Of a stretch of DNA of 64,000 nucleotides, positions 37,183 through 45,863 are shown piece after piece. Position 1 is the stretch's first letter. Every line of letters begins with the position of its first letter. The stretch is from positions 5,747,001 through 5,811,000 of the forward strand of contig NZ_CP118225.1 of the NCBI RefSeq assembly GCF_028768465.1, written 5' to 3'. The stretch is from Rhodopirellula sp. P2. Its GTDB lineage: Bacteria > Planctomycetota > Planctomycetia > Pirellulales > Pirellulaceae. Both the position numbers and the translations under genes were made by a program. The notes below the pieces were generated by a model. That model ran no database searches, was not told the DNA's origin, and saw nothing but the letters and a program-made list of their open reading frames with translations.

Positions 37183-37221
37183 CCGTCTTGCATTTCAGTC
37201 GTCAAACCGGAGTTCACGGAC

Positions 37222-37911
37222 GTGTTGGTCGTTTCCGAACTGTCAAAATCGTATCCCACCGCGGGGGAACCGTTGTCCGTCCTGCGAGGCGTCAACCTGG
37301 AATTGATCCCCGGTCAATCGGCGGCCATCGTTGGTCCCAGTGGCAGTGGCAAAACCACGCTGCTGCAAATTCTCGGAACGCTCGACGAACCGGATTCCGG
37401 ATCGGTACGCATCAACGGGCAAGATCCGTTTGCCTTGGACGCTCGCAAACGTGCCGCCTACCGAAACCAAACGATCGGGTTCATTTTCCAAGACCATCAT
37501 TTGCTGCCGCAATTGTCGGTGACCGAAAATGTTCTCATCCCGGCGCTCGCAAACGGCAAACCCACGGGAGACGATGTTTCGCGTGCGAGCGAATTGATCG
37601 ACGCCGTTGGATTGACTCACCGCGCCACCCACTTGCCGCAGGAATTGTCCGGCGGCGAACGCGAACGGGTCGCGATCGCGCGGGCGTTGTTGATGCAACC
37701 GTCTGTCGTGCTGGCTGATGAACCGACCGGCAACCTGGATTCCAAGACGGCGAAAACGATCACGGAGTTGTTGCTGCGTTTGCAGGCCGAGCAGAACACC
37801 GTGCTGGTGACGGTGACGCACTCGTTGTCCTTGGCCGACGAAATGGACGAACGCTTTGAATTGGTCGAGGGCGTGTTGGTTCGTCGCGAACGCTTTGGCA
37901 TCACCGCATGA
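37222..37911 (+). CDS. ABC transporter ATP-binding protein, LolD/MacB type
   Basis: A 229-residue ATPase subunit. Walker A GPSGSGKTT is at 38-46, Q-loop Gln90 (FIFQDHHLLPQLSV), the signature LSGGE at 142-146, Walker B VVLADEP at 162-168, and the H-loop in VTVTHS. The sequence is of the LolCDE/MacB/FtsE class, in which the ATPase powers extraction of lipoproteins or substrates from the periplasmic side of the inner membrane. No permease gene is adjacent. The start is GTG 37222; the stop overlaps the ATG of the DUF58 gene by 4 nt (ATGA), so both are translationally coupled. Confidence 0.93.
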   Translation: MLVVSELSKSYPTAGEPLSVLRGVNLELIPGQSAAIVGPSGSGKTTLLQILGTLDEPDSGSVRINGQDPFALDARKRAAYRNQTIGFIFQDHHLLPQLSVTENVLIPALANGKPTGDDVSRASELIDAVGLTHRATHLPQELSGGERERVAIARALLMQPSVVLADEPTGNLDSKTAKTITELLLRLQAEQNTVLVTVTHSLSLADEMDERFELVEGVLVRRERFGITA

Positions 37912-38795
37912 CATCGACGCTATCGCCGGAAACGCTGCAGCAAATCAAACGACTCGACCTGCGTGCCCGGATGGTCGTGCGTGGGTTCTTGCAAGGTTTG
38001 CACAGCAGCCCGCTGCAAGGTTTTTCGGTTCAGTTCAGCGATCACCGGCGTTACTCACGCGGCGATGATCCCAAACTGATCGATTGGTTGGTGTACGCCA
38101 AAACAGACAAGCACTACATCAAACGCTTTGAAGCCGAGACCAACCTGACCGGCTACTTGTTGATGGATCTTTCCAAATCGATGGGGTTCCGCCAAGGAAC
38201 ATCGATGACGAAGTTCGAATACTCAACGTGTTTGGCGGCAGCATTGACGTATCTGATGTCGCTGCAGAAAGACCCGGTTGGCCTCCTCACCTTCGACGAC
38301 AAACTGCGCGCGATCCTGCCTGCCCGAAGTCGACGTGGGCATTTGGGTGACGTCTTGGCGGCTCTTTCTGGCATGACCCCCGAAGGCACAACGGAACTGC
38401 CGACTTGTCTGGTCCAGGTCGCGGCGATGCTAAAGCAACACAGCCTTGTGATGTTGTTCTCCGATTTGCTGGGCGATCCCGAGGAGACGCTTGCCGCCCT
38501 GGCTCGATTGCGACACGGCGGCCACGATGTGATCGTCTTTCATGTCCTGGATGACGCCGAAGTTCGCTTTCCTTACGACGGTCCCGTGGAGTTCGAAGAC
38601 CCCGAATCCGGTGAACTCGTCACCGTCGATGCGACCGGATTCCGAGCGGAGTACCTGGACCAAATCGCGGCCTTTCGGGAAACGTATTCCCAAGGATGTG
38701 CAGCCCTCCGGATCGACTACGTGCCGTTGGACACCAGCATGCCGTTTGACCGTGCTCTGACCGAATACCTGCAACAACGACAGGCCCGATTCTGA
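37908..38795 (+). CDS. DUF58 domain protein (VWA-like) coupled to the ABC ATPase
   Basis: A 295-residue cytosolic protein without membrane helices. The DUF58 signature is FSDHRRYSRGDDPKLIDWLV followed by KTDKHYIKRFEAETN. A vWA-like core follows: LLMDLSKSMGF (MIDAS-like D-x-S-x-S variant D-L-S-K-S) and HSLVMLFSDLLGDPEE. DUF58 proteins usually partner with a MoxR ATPase; here the coupled upstream gene is instead a LolD-type ABC ATPase, and the MoxR gene of the window (44835) is with a second DUF58 protein. Function unknown; a chaperone or assembly role is suggested for MoxR-linked members of the family. Confidence 0.88.
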   Translation: MTSTLSPETLQQIKRLDLRARMVVRGFLQGLHSSPLQGFSVQFSDHRRYSRGDDPKLIDWLVYAKTDKHYIKRFEAETNLTGYLLMDLSKSMGFRQGTSMTKFEYSTCLAAALTYLMSLQKDPVGLLTFDDKLRAILPARSRRGHLGDVLAALSGMTPEGTTELPTCLVQVAAMLKQHSLVMLFSDLLGDPEETLAALARLRHGGHDVIVFHVLDDAEVRFPYDGPVEFEDPESGELVTVDATGFRAEYLDQIAAFRETYSQGCAALRIDYVPLDTSMPFDRALTEYLQQRQARF

Positions 38796-39097
38796 CGGGC
38801 GGCTGACCTGCCCCGGATCAGCTGGGCGGGTGCAAACCTGACCAACCGGTCTGAACAGAGCCAGACCGGCCACAACGGCGCGTCCTGGACCGGGGCCGCG
38901 CCATTCGTCCCAAACGCCACAACTGCAACGGAACGCATCACCCGAGCGGTTCCTCGCACCTGTTGCGGGCAATGATCCGATTGTGAGGGCCAGCCAACCG
39001 CCGCGACGTCCTTTTTCACAGTCGCCGCGGTGTCGGCATCCAACCAAGGGGTACGTTTGACTAGGTCATTGTTTCCCCTTTTCCGGTCGTTCGAGTC
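38796..39097. other. Intergenic region with short hairpin
   Basis: About 300 bases with no gene. A 7-bp inverted repeat (38846-38852 with 38863-38869, ccggtct/agaccgg) lies 50 nt after the DUF58 stop but has no T-run. Confidence 0.35.
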
Positions 39098-40717
39098 ATG
39101 TCTTCCCTGGACGTCACGTTCGAAATTCTCAAGAAAAACACGTCTCCCTGTGCCGGCGAAGTGTTGCAACTCGGCGCAGCGAGCGGCGACCGGTCCACGC
39201 GTGAGCGATGCCTGCATGCCATGGCGCATCGCCGAGACTTCAAGACGCTCAATTGGTTGATCAATCGCTTTGAGAAGTATCACGACGACCTCCTGTCGGC
39301 GCTAACCACTTCCAAAGTTGAAATCGATGCCGGCTGCTTGGGCAGCGTTGTCACCAAACAACTTGCCAAAGGCGGATGGAACCAATCGGTGGGCTTGCGA
39401 TTGATCGAGATGATCGATTGCTTCAACCAAACCGCCGCTCTGGAAACCTTGATTGATCTGGCCCAACACCACGAAGACTCGTTGATTCGCGCCGCGTCGG
39501 GGGAAGTCACGCTGTCCCTTGTCTGTCCGCTCTCCAAGCCCATTCGTCAGCGGGTCCCCGGGAATCGCATCTACCCCGAGGCCGAGCGATTCCGCCAGCG
39601 AATCACAGAACAACTGGCCGCCGCGGTCGAGCGGCACAACGCTCATCGCAACAACGACTTGCTGGATGCCTTCTTGGTCATCTCGGACTGGAATGATGCT
39701 TTGCTGCAGCGGTTGCTCAGTGATGAATCCACCACCCAAGAATCGCTGTTGCGCCGAATGCGGACGAGCGAGCATCAAGCGGTTCTTCAGCTTTTATCAG
39801 GCTTCATCCGGCGTCGAAAAATTTCGGGCCCAATGGTCGGACTGATCCTTCGCCGACATGACGCGATGTTCTGCGAAGCATTGCTGGATGCCATCGGCGA
39901 ATCCCCCACGCCAGTCACCTCGATCAATCTGCGGGAATACGGACTGCCTGATTGTTTGCGTGGAGGCGAATCCTTCATGCGGTCCCTTGGCAGCGATCGT
40001 GACGCGGCAATGTGCAACGCTTACTCGATCGCGATGCCCCATGAGTCCGAATCCGTTCACATGGTTCTGGCGATGTTGGAACGGGGGGGCGAACAGAGCG
40101 TCCGAGTTGCCGAAGTCTGCTTGAAACGGATCGAACCGCCGTCGTTGGCCGACTGGATCGCGGACCTGCAAGCCGCGAGCGATCAGCAAACCGCCCTGGA
40201 TCAAGCCTCCGAGAACTCCCAAGCCTATCAACGCGTCCCCGAAATCGATCGTCAGATCGATTTGCTGAACGGATTGGTGGAACTCTGCGACCACGAATCG
40301 ACATCCCTTGCGCACGCCGCGCAAGCCTTGCTGGTTCATCTGAACACGCATGAAACGCTGCCCATTTTCGCTGAACTCACCCCCGGCGTCGGTCGCCGAC
40401 TCGGTCGCATCCTGATGCAAGTCGACTCCAGCACGCTGGACGTCATTCGTCACGGGCTGCGTCACGCGGTCATGCAAAACCGACTCGATGCGATCGCCTT
40501 CGCAGAGTCACTTGGCCTGATCGACTTGATGATCGATCCGCTTCGAACGATCGCCGAAACCGATCACCAGGTTGCAAAACTGCGCGCCGCCCAAGCACTT
40601 GCCCACGGAACGGGAACGCAATCGGAAACCGTGCTGCGAGAACTCTGCGCTGTTCCAACAGGATCCGTCCGAGATGCAGCGTTGGCCGCCATGAAAGAGC
40701 GAGGATTGGTCGCATGA
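39098..40717 (+). CDS. HEAT-repeat-like helical protein
   Basis: A 539-residue protein made almost entirely of alpha-helical repeats of HEAT type, for example LIDLAQHHEDSLIRAASGEV, AHAAQALLVHLNTHETLPI, KLRAAQALAHGTGTQSETVL and VRDAALAAMKERGLVA. There is no signal peptide or membrane helix. HEAT proteins are scaffolds for protein-protein contact, so no enzymatic function is predicted. ATG 39098 is used. The stop overlaps the next ATG by 4 nt (ATGA), tying it to the small membrane protein downstream; together they may form a membrane-recruited scaffold. Confidence 0.75.
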   Translation: MSSLDVTFEILKKNTSPCAGEVLQLGAASGDRSTRERCLHAMAHRRDFKTLNWLINRFEKYHDDLLSALTTSKVEIDAGCLGSVVTKQLAKGGWNQSVGLRLIEMIDCFNQTAALETLIDLAQHHEDSLIRAASGEVTLSLVCPLSKPIRQRVPGNRIYPEAERFRQRITEQLAAAVERHNAHRNNDLLDAFLVISDWNDALLQRLLSDESTTQESLLRRMRTSEHQAVLQLLSGFIRRRKISGPMVGLILRRHDAMFCEALLDAIGESPTPVTSINLREYGLPDCLRGGESFMRSLGSDRDAAMCNAYSIAMPHESESVHMVLAMLERGGEQSVRVAEVCLKRIEPPSLADWIADLQAASDQQTALDQASENSQAYQRVPEIDRQIDLLNGLVELCDHESTSLAHAAQALLVHLNTHETLPIFAELTPGVGRRLGRILMQVDSSTLDVIRHGLRHAVMQNRLDAIAFAESLGLIDLMIDPLRTIAETDHQVAKLRAAQALAHGTGTQSETVLRELCAVPTGSVRDAALAAMKERGLVA

Positions 40718-41184
40718 GTTTTCTCCACCACATGGACCGCCTGCCGTTGCTTGCCGTGTTCACCGAATCGGTGCCTCATCCATCGGGGCTGCTGATGAAC
40801 GTCACCCGAATGACGGACTTGGCCCCCCAGTACGAAACCACCGTCAACCACTCAGCGATTCCGATCGTGGTCTTGGTTGGGATTGCGATCGCACTGGTCG
40901 CGATTGGCGGTGCCTTGACATGGCATTACCGCACACGCGAACCAGAAGTCCCAACCAGCGACGCGCTCACCATGGAATTGTGCCGGGCCCACTGCTTGCC
41001 CATTTATCACCGAGGCTTGATCGTTCGCTTGGCCGCCGCGGCCGAACTACCTCACACCGCCGAGATGTTTCTGTCAGCTTCGCATTTCGACAACGCGGTC
41101 GCGAAAGCCAAACAAGTTGTCCGGTTGCGCCGTCATCACCAAAGTTGGTTGGGCGAAATTCGCCGGACCCTTTTTGACTCGTGA
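40714..41184 (+). CDS. Small single-span membrane protein coupled to the HEAT protein
   Basis: A 156-residue protein with one clear membrane helix at about residues 48-69 (AIPIVVLVGIAIALVAIGGA). The cytoplasmic or periplasmic C-terminal part of about 85 residues contains helices (GLIVRLAAAAELPHTAEMFL, AVAKAKQVVRLRRHHQSW). I do not recognise a family. The start ATG 40714 overlaps the HEAT gene stop, which supports it although the first 30 residues look poorly conserved. A role as membrane anchor for the HEAT protein is inference from coupling. Confidence 0.7.
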   Translation: MSFLHHMDRLPLLAVFTESVPHPSGLLMNVTRMTDLAPQYETTVNHSAIPIVVLVGIAIALVAIGGALTWHYRTREPEVPTSDALTMELCRAHCLPIYHRGLIVRLAAAAELPHTAEMFLSASHFDNAVAKAKQVVRLRRHHQSWLGEIRRTLFDS

Positions 41185-41317
41185 GCCACTCGCCTCTCGT
41201 TCACGCGTGAACCAGGGCCAGAAGATCACCTGCCCTTCCACAGAAATCTGCCGGTGACATCCAACGCGTCACTGCACTGAAATGGGCGAGACGTTGGAAA
41301 AGCCGAAACGTTGGAAC

Positions 41318-41878
41318 TCAAACGCCGGCCACTTCACAAGCTTTGTAGACGACCTTGGTTTGGCGAAAACCAATTCGCTCGTACAGTTTGACCGCATGCG
41401 TGTTGGCCGTGGTGACTTCCAGGTGCATGCGTTGCAGTCCTGCGGCTCGGAATCCCGTCGCGGCTCGCATCATCAGCAAGCGTCCCAAGCCGTTTCCGCG
41501 ATGTTCCGGAACGACACCCAAGTTTTGCACCGCGCCCCATTCGTCCAAATCCAGCCCTTGAATGGTCCCCACGGGGAGGGGACGGCCTCCCGGCCGATCT
41601 CGATAGCGAATCAACCAAGTCGCTTCCGGCACAAACGTGGCACGACTGGCGATCTCTCGCATCAATCGCAAACAGCCGTCTCGACGTCCTAAACAAGGGA
41701 AGACATCCGCGTCCATCTCACTGCGGAACGACTGAAATTTCGCCGCCGCATGTTCGCGGATCACACCTTCGTCGAACGCCACCCACTCGTAACCGCGAGC
41801 GGCCAAATCCGCTGCGTCGCAGGATCCACTCCATTCGCGCAGATCCATCTCCATGCGGTAACGGCGAAAGTAAGTCAT
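41318..41878 (-). CDS. GNAT family N-acetyltransferase
   Basis: A 186-residue acetyltransferase-like protein. The acetyl-CoA pyrophosphate-binding motif is VVPEHRGNGLGRLLM (R/Q-x-x-G-x-G/A form), followed by LQRMHLEVTTANTHAVKLYE and RIGFRQTKVVY, which is the standard GNAT C-terminal block. The acceptor is unknown. ATG 41878 (MTYFRRYRM) is preferred to the upstream ATG at 41926, which would overlap the promoter region of miaA. It is convergent with the HEAT operon and divergent from miaA. Confidence 0.88.
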   Translation of the reverse strand: MTYFRRYRMEMDLREWSGSCDAADLAARGYEWVAFDEGVIREHAAAKFQSFRSEMDADVFPCLGRRDGCLRLMREIASRATFVPEATWLIRYRDRPGGRPLPVGTIQGLDLDEWGAVQNLGVVPEHRGNGLGRLLMMRAATGFRAAGLQRMHLEVTTANTHAVKLYERIGFRQTKVVYKACEVAGV

Positions 41879-41956
41879 GCCCACTCGGGTTGCCCCCTTT
41901 CCGGGATCACGGTCTCTTGTGAACAATCCAGTTTACCACATCAGCTGACTTTCGAG

Positions 41957-42961
41957 ATGCAACCTGACACACGATCCCAGCCCTTTGCGCCTTTGTTCGA
42001 TGACGTGATCGTTCTGACCGGCCCGACCGCTTCGGGCAAAACAGAATTGGCTTTGCGGGTCGCGGAAACTCTCGCGGCCAAAACGAATGGCCGGCAAAAA
42101 CTCGAAATCCTTTCACTCGACGCCATCGCGGTCTACCGCCGGATGGACATCGGGTCCGCCAAACCCACCCCCGACCAACTGGACCGCGCCCCCCACCACC
42201 TGATCGATTTGGTTGATCCATGGGATGAATTCAGTGTCGCCGAATACTTGCACTCCGCTCACGCTCGCGTCCGAGAAATCTTGGAACGTGGCAATCGCCC
42301 GATGTTTGTTGGTGGCACCCCGATGTACCTCAAAGGCGTGCTGCGAGGGTTCGATGCCGGACCGCCCGCGGATGAAGCCTTTCGAAACGCGGTCGAAGAG
42401 GACCTGCAACAGCATGGCGTGGGCGCACTGCACAAACGATTGCAACAGGTCGACCCATTGTCGGCGGCCAAGATCGATCCGGGAGATTCGCGGCGGATGA
42501 TCCGGGCGCTCGAGTTTGCTCGTGCAACTGGAACCCCCATCAGCCACCGCCAACTGCAATTTGAGTCCGCGCGAGCCAGTCACGAAGGCCTCGTCTTCGC
42601 TCTTCGTGTGCCTCGCCCGATTCTGCATCAACGAATCGAACAACGCGTGGAAGCCATGTTCGCCGAAGGCTTGGTGGCGGAAGTCCAAAGCCTTCTGGCG
42701 CTGGACCAACCACTTTCCAAAACGTCCCGCCAGGCAGTTGGCTACCGTGAGATCATCGAAGCAATCGCGGCAGGGGAAGCCCCTGAAACCGCGGCAGAAC
42801 AAGTCGTCTTCCACACCCGACGTTTGGCGCGACGCCAAGAAACCTGGCTCCGATCTTTCTCCGAAATTCGCGGCCTCGGCTCCTTCGAAGCCGACTCGGC
42901 ACCGGACATCGAGCAGTGCGTCGAAAAGATGGTCGAAGCCATCGTCTCATTCGATCGTTGA
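41957..42961 (+). CDS. miaA: tRNA dimethylallyltransferase
   Basis: Transfers a dimethylallyl group to A37 of tRNAs that read codons starting with U. The protein has 334 residues, slightly above the usual 300-316. The P-loop GPTASGKT is at 22-29, followed by ILSLDAIAVYRRMDIGSAKP (the D-S/A-x-x-x-Y-R block) and HHLIDLVDPWDEFSVAEY. GTPMYLKGVLRGF and RRMIRALEFARATGTPIS are also family blocks, as is QAVGYREI near the end. ATG 41957 starts 15 residues before the P-loop strand, the expected distance. Its last 15 nt overlap the 3' end of the convergent gene on the minus strand. Confidence 0.95.
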   Translation: MQPDTRSQPFAPLFDDVIVLTGPTASGKTELALRVAETLAAKTNGRQKLEILSLDAIAVYRRMDIGSAKPTPDQLDRAPHHLIDLVDPWDEFSVAEYLHSAHARVREILERGNRPMFVGGTPMYLKGVLRGFDAGPPADEAFRNAVEEDLQQHGVGALHKRLQQVDPLSAAKIDPGDSRRMIRALEFARATGTPISHRQLQFESARASHEGLVFALRVPRPILHQRIEQRVEAMFAEGLVAEVQSLLALDQPLSKTSRQAVGYREIIEAIAAGEAPETAAEQVVFHTRRLARRQETWLRSFSEIRGLGSFEADSAPDIEQCVEKMVEAIVSFDR

Positions 42962-44137
42962 AACCGATTCAGACGAGCTTGATTCACGGACTCGGTTCCA
43001 GTCCTCATCGCTTTGAAAGTGCTCCCGCAAGAAATACATCGCTCGGTTGTTTCGCAAATGCCACACCAGCGTTTCGTCGATCCACTCGATTCTCAAACAT
43101 TCCTCACGAGACAAACGGATGCCGTTGTTCTCGTTGACGCTGACAACTTCCTCGGGGCTGATCCAGCCATGCTGTCGCCAGGACGTTTCCTGAGTTGGAA
43201 TCGATGTCCAACGCCAACTGTTGTAAAAGGTTCGCACGGTGCTGAGCGTCAGGAGTAGCACCCCAAACGCAATGAACCTGAATCCAAAGTGCCAAGCAAG
43301 GAACATCGCCACCCCGTAAACGACGATCAATCCGCCGTTTCGATACATGATCCGCCGCACCGCTGTCTGGTCCACTGGCACATGAAGTGTGACTTGTCCG
43401 TCGAACGAAATCGCCGACTCAGGACGTTCCCCCAATTGCTGGCAGTTCCGTTCCCTGACGGCGTCTGGATCCAACTGCGTCGCATCATGTTGCTGCCAGA
43501 TCGCTTGCAGGTGCTTCCAAACGGCCGCGTCAAACCGGTCGAACAGACGCCTGGCGAGGTAGAGCTGAACGTAGGGGCCTTCCAACAGCGGAACTCGAAC
43601 ACCGTGCCTGGTGGATTGAGCCTGCCTGCAGTAGTCCGCGTTCAAAAGATGGGTCCGCTCACCATCGTTGAACAGCAACCCCCACGGCACGAACCGGCCG
43701 ACCGCACGCCCCACCAAATCCGGCCGCTGCTTCAATGCCCGCCGTGCTCGCCGGGAAGAACTGACGTACTGCGTCGCAATCGCGAATCCACATCCAACGC
43801 CGATGCAGGTGAAGATCAGCCCAACAGATTCGGTATCCAATCCTTCTCGAACCGCATTGATGATTGCGACCACGGCACCAATCGCAAACGCGGGAATGAG
43901 AAACCCCCACATCAAAACCGCTAAAATCATCCACAACTCTCGTTCTGGAATCAATCGCCGAATGTCGTCTTCGGTGATCTCGCCATCGAAGGCGAGAAAG
44001 CAGCCGACTTGATCGGAGTTCGTGAGGGGGCCGGGGTCCGAACCATTCCGTTGCATCGATGACGCGTACGGATTGATCGACGCGTGATCCGATTCGGACG
44101 TCGAGAGGGGCTCGACTTCGCTGCCAGCATCCGTCAT
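42947..44137 (-). CDS. Membrane protein of unknown function coupled to a response regulator
   Basis: A 396-residue protein. Residues 1-70 are soluble and polar. Two hydrophobic helices follow (about 72-95 LWMILAVLMWGFLIPAFAIG and 108-128 VGLIFTCIGVGCGFAIA). A middle soluble stretch leads to two more helices (about 272-310, GGLIVVYGVAMFLAWHFGF and FIAFGVLLLTLST). The end is a beta-rich domain (RLSREECLRIEWIDETLVWH) and a Ser/Glu-rich tail. I recognise no family. ATG 44137 overlaps the stop of the response regulator by 4 nt (ATGA), which fixes the start. The 3' end overlaps miaA by 15 nt in antisense. Confidence 0.8.
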   Translation of the reverse strand: MTDAGSEVEPLSTSESDHASINPYASSMQRNGSDPGPLTNSDQVGCFLAFDGEITEDDIRRLIPERELWMILAVLMWGFLIPAFAIGAVVAIINAVREGLDTESVGLIFTCIGVGCGFAIATQYVSSSRRARRALKQRPDLVGRAVGRFVPWGLLFNDGERTHLLNADYCRQAQSTRHGVRVPLLEGPYVQLYLARRLFDRFDAAVWKHLQAIWQQHDATQLDPDAVRERNCQQLGERPESAISFDGQVTLHVPVDQTAVRRIMYRNGGLIVVYGVAMFLAWHFGFRFIAFGVLLLTLSTVRTFYNSWRWTSIPTQETSWRQHGWISPEEVVSVNENNGIRLSREECLRIEWIDETLVWHLRNNRAMYFLREHFQSDEDWNRVRESSSSESVSTIE

Positions 44138-44535
44138 TCCGGCGGACGCCAACCGTACGTTTCCGTCAAACCGCCACAGACAATTTCGCGAAGCTGTCCC
44201 AGCCGAACCGGCTTGCGAAGAATTTTGTAAGCCCGCATCCGAGCCGCTTCTCGCTCGATCGCTTCGTCCATCAAAGCGCTCATCAGCACATACGGCATCG
44301 AATTGGGACGCTGCGATAGGATCCGCATCACATCCAGCCCCGTCACACGAGGCATGTGCACATCGAGCAACACCATGTGAATGGCGGTCTTTTCAATGAC
44401 ACGGAGCGCCTCATCGCCGTCGGCAGCTTGAGCGGTGTGCACGCCACGGCGCGCGAGTGCCTCGCAAACCACGCCGCGAAAATCGGCATCGTCGTCGGTC
44501 ACCAAGACTGTTGGGATCATGCCAGCGTCGACCAT
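44134..44535 (-). CDS. Single-domain response regulator (CheY-like receiver)
   Basis: A 133-residue stand-alone receiver domain. The acidic pocket is VTDDDADF, the phospho-accepting Asp58 is in VLLDVHMPRVTG, the conserved Ser/Thr is in VLMSALMDEA, and the Lys in KILRKPVRLGQL. All key residues are present, so it should be phosphorylated by a histidine kinase, but there is no output domain. No kinase is adjacent (the nearest is at 54187). Its stop overlaps the start of the membrane protein gene, so the two are made together, suggesting the receiver acts on or with that protein. Confidence 0.93.
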   Translation of the reverse strand: MVDAGMIPTVLVTDDDADFRGVVCEALARRGVHTAQAADGDEALRVIEKTAIHMVLLDVHMPRVTGLDVMRILSQRPNSMPYVLMSALMDEAIEREAARMRAYKILRKPVRLGQLREIVCGGLTETYGWRPPE

Positions 44536-44834
44536 GGCTCATCCACACCCCCGCAAACAAAGAAAGACTTTCACTTCACTGTCGATTGTGAATCCATCCA
44601 TTATACGTCACAGGTTGGGTTTTGGGTTGCGAGCTCGGCAAGAGCGTTTTTTTCCGCACGATCCGTTCCATTGGCCCCAGCATTCTTTTCGCAGTTCCGG
44701 GTGAGCGATCGCCGTTGGCCCGGCAAATCGCCACGGCATTCCAACATCCGGGCTATCATGGAACATCGCGTCGTGGCCCCGTTCCAAGACGCGACCTTGT
44801 CAATCGGAGTCATCCGTCACCGGAGCGTTTGCCC

Positions 44835-45863
44835 TTGAATTCCAAAGCGACCTCGTCCGCTGCTCCTCGCCGCGACACTCCCCCTCCGCCACCAACGGCA
44901 AACAACGCCCCCGCAGATGTCTCAGCGGTGGCCGAGCTTTCGAAACGCGTCATCGGCAACGTCGAAACCGCAATCGTAGGCAAACGGAAGCAACTGGTTC
45001 TTTCGATGGTCGCCTGGCTCAGTGGCGGACACATCTTATTGGAAGACGTTCCCGGGGTGGCCAAAACGATGCTGGCCCGAGCGCTGGCGAAAAGCCTCGG
45101 ATGTCACTTCAAACGAGTCCAATGCACGCCCGACTTGCTTCCCTCTGATGTGACCGGCACGTCGATCTTCAACCAGAAGAACTCGGAGTTCGAATTTCGG
45201 CCCGGTCCGGTCTTCACCCAAATTCTACTCGCCGACGAAATCAACCGAGCCACGCCACGAACGCAAGCCTCGTTGCTGGAAGCGATGGCGGAAGCCCGGG
45301 TCACCGTCGACGGAAAATCCTACACCCTGAATCCGCCCTTCCTCGTCATCGCGACTCAAAACCCAGTCGACCACGAAGGCACCTTCCCGCTCCCTGAGGC
45401 ACAACTCGACCGATTCCTGATGCGGTTCTCGTTGGGTTATCCCTCGATCGAGGAAGAACTGCGGATGTTGGATCTGCTGCAATTCAAGCATCCGGTCGAT
45501 TCGATGACCGCCGTTGCCACCGCCGAGCAATTGGTGGCCGCTCAACAGGCAATTCGATCGGTTCACGTCGACCCGCGAGTCCGTCATTACCTGCTGCAAA
45601 TTGTTCACCAAACTCGCCACAACGAGAACCTGGCCCTGGGAGGCAGTCCCCGCGCAACGATCGCCTTGTTCCGATGCGGACAAGCGATGGCGGCCATCCG
45701 TGGGCGCACGTTCGTCACCCCGGACGACATCAAAAAAATCATCGCCCCCGTGATGAACCATCGGCTGATCCTGCGCCCCGAAAGTCGCCTGCGAAAGATG
45801 ACCACGGAAAAGGTCTTGGAAGAAATCCTCAGTGAAATCGCGGTGCCGACCATCTCCTCATGA
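44835..45863 (+). CDS. MoxR-family AAA+ ATPase
   Basis: A 342-residue AAA+ ATPase of the MoxR/RavA class. After a Pro-rich N-terminus the ATPase core has Walker A in EDVPGVAKT (70-78), Walker B in ILLADEINRA (about 130-139), the MoxR blocks NPVDHEGTFPLPEAQLDRF (sensor 1 and arginine-finger region) and a C-terminal lid with TPDDIKKIIAPVMNHRLIL. MoxR proteins act as chaperones in assembling or activating partner complexes, often with vWA or DUF58 proteins. TTG 44835 is chosen (GGAG about 9 nt upstream, normal length). The stop overlaps the DUF58 gene by 4 nt (ATGA). Confidence 0.93.
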   Translation: MNSKATSSAAPRRDTPPPPPTANNAPADVSAVAELSKRVIGNVETAIVGKRKQLVLSMVAWLSGGHILLEDVPGVAKTMLARALAKSLGCHFKRVQCTPDLLPSDVTGTSIFNQKNSEFEFRPGPVFTQILLADEINRATPRTQASLLEAMAEARVTVDGKSYTLNPPFLVIATQNPVDHEGTFPLPEAQLDRFLMRFSLGYPSIEEELRMLDLLQFKHPVDSMTAVATAEQLVAAQQAIRSVHVDPRVRHYLLQIVHQTRHNENLALGGSPRATIALFRCGQAMAAIRGRTFVTPDDIKKIIAPVMNHRLILRPESRLRKMTTEKVLEEILSEIAVPTISS

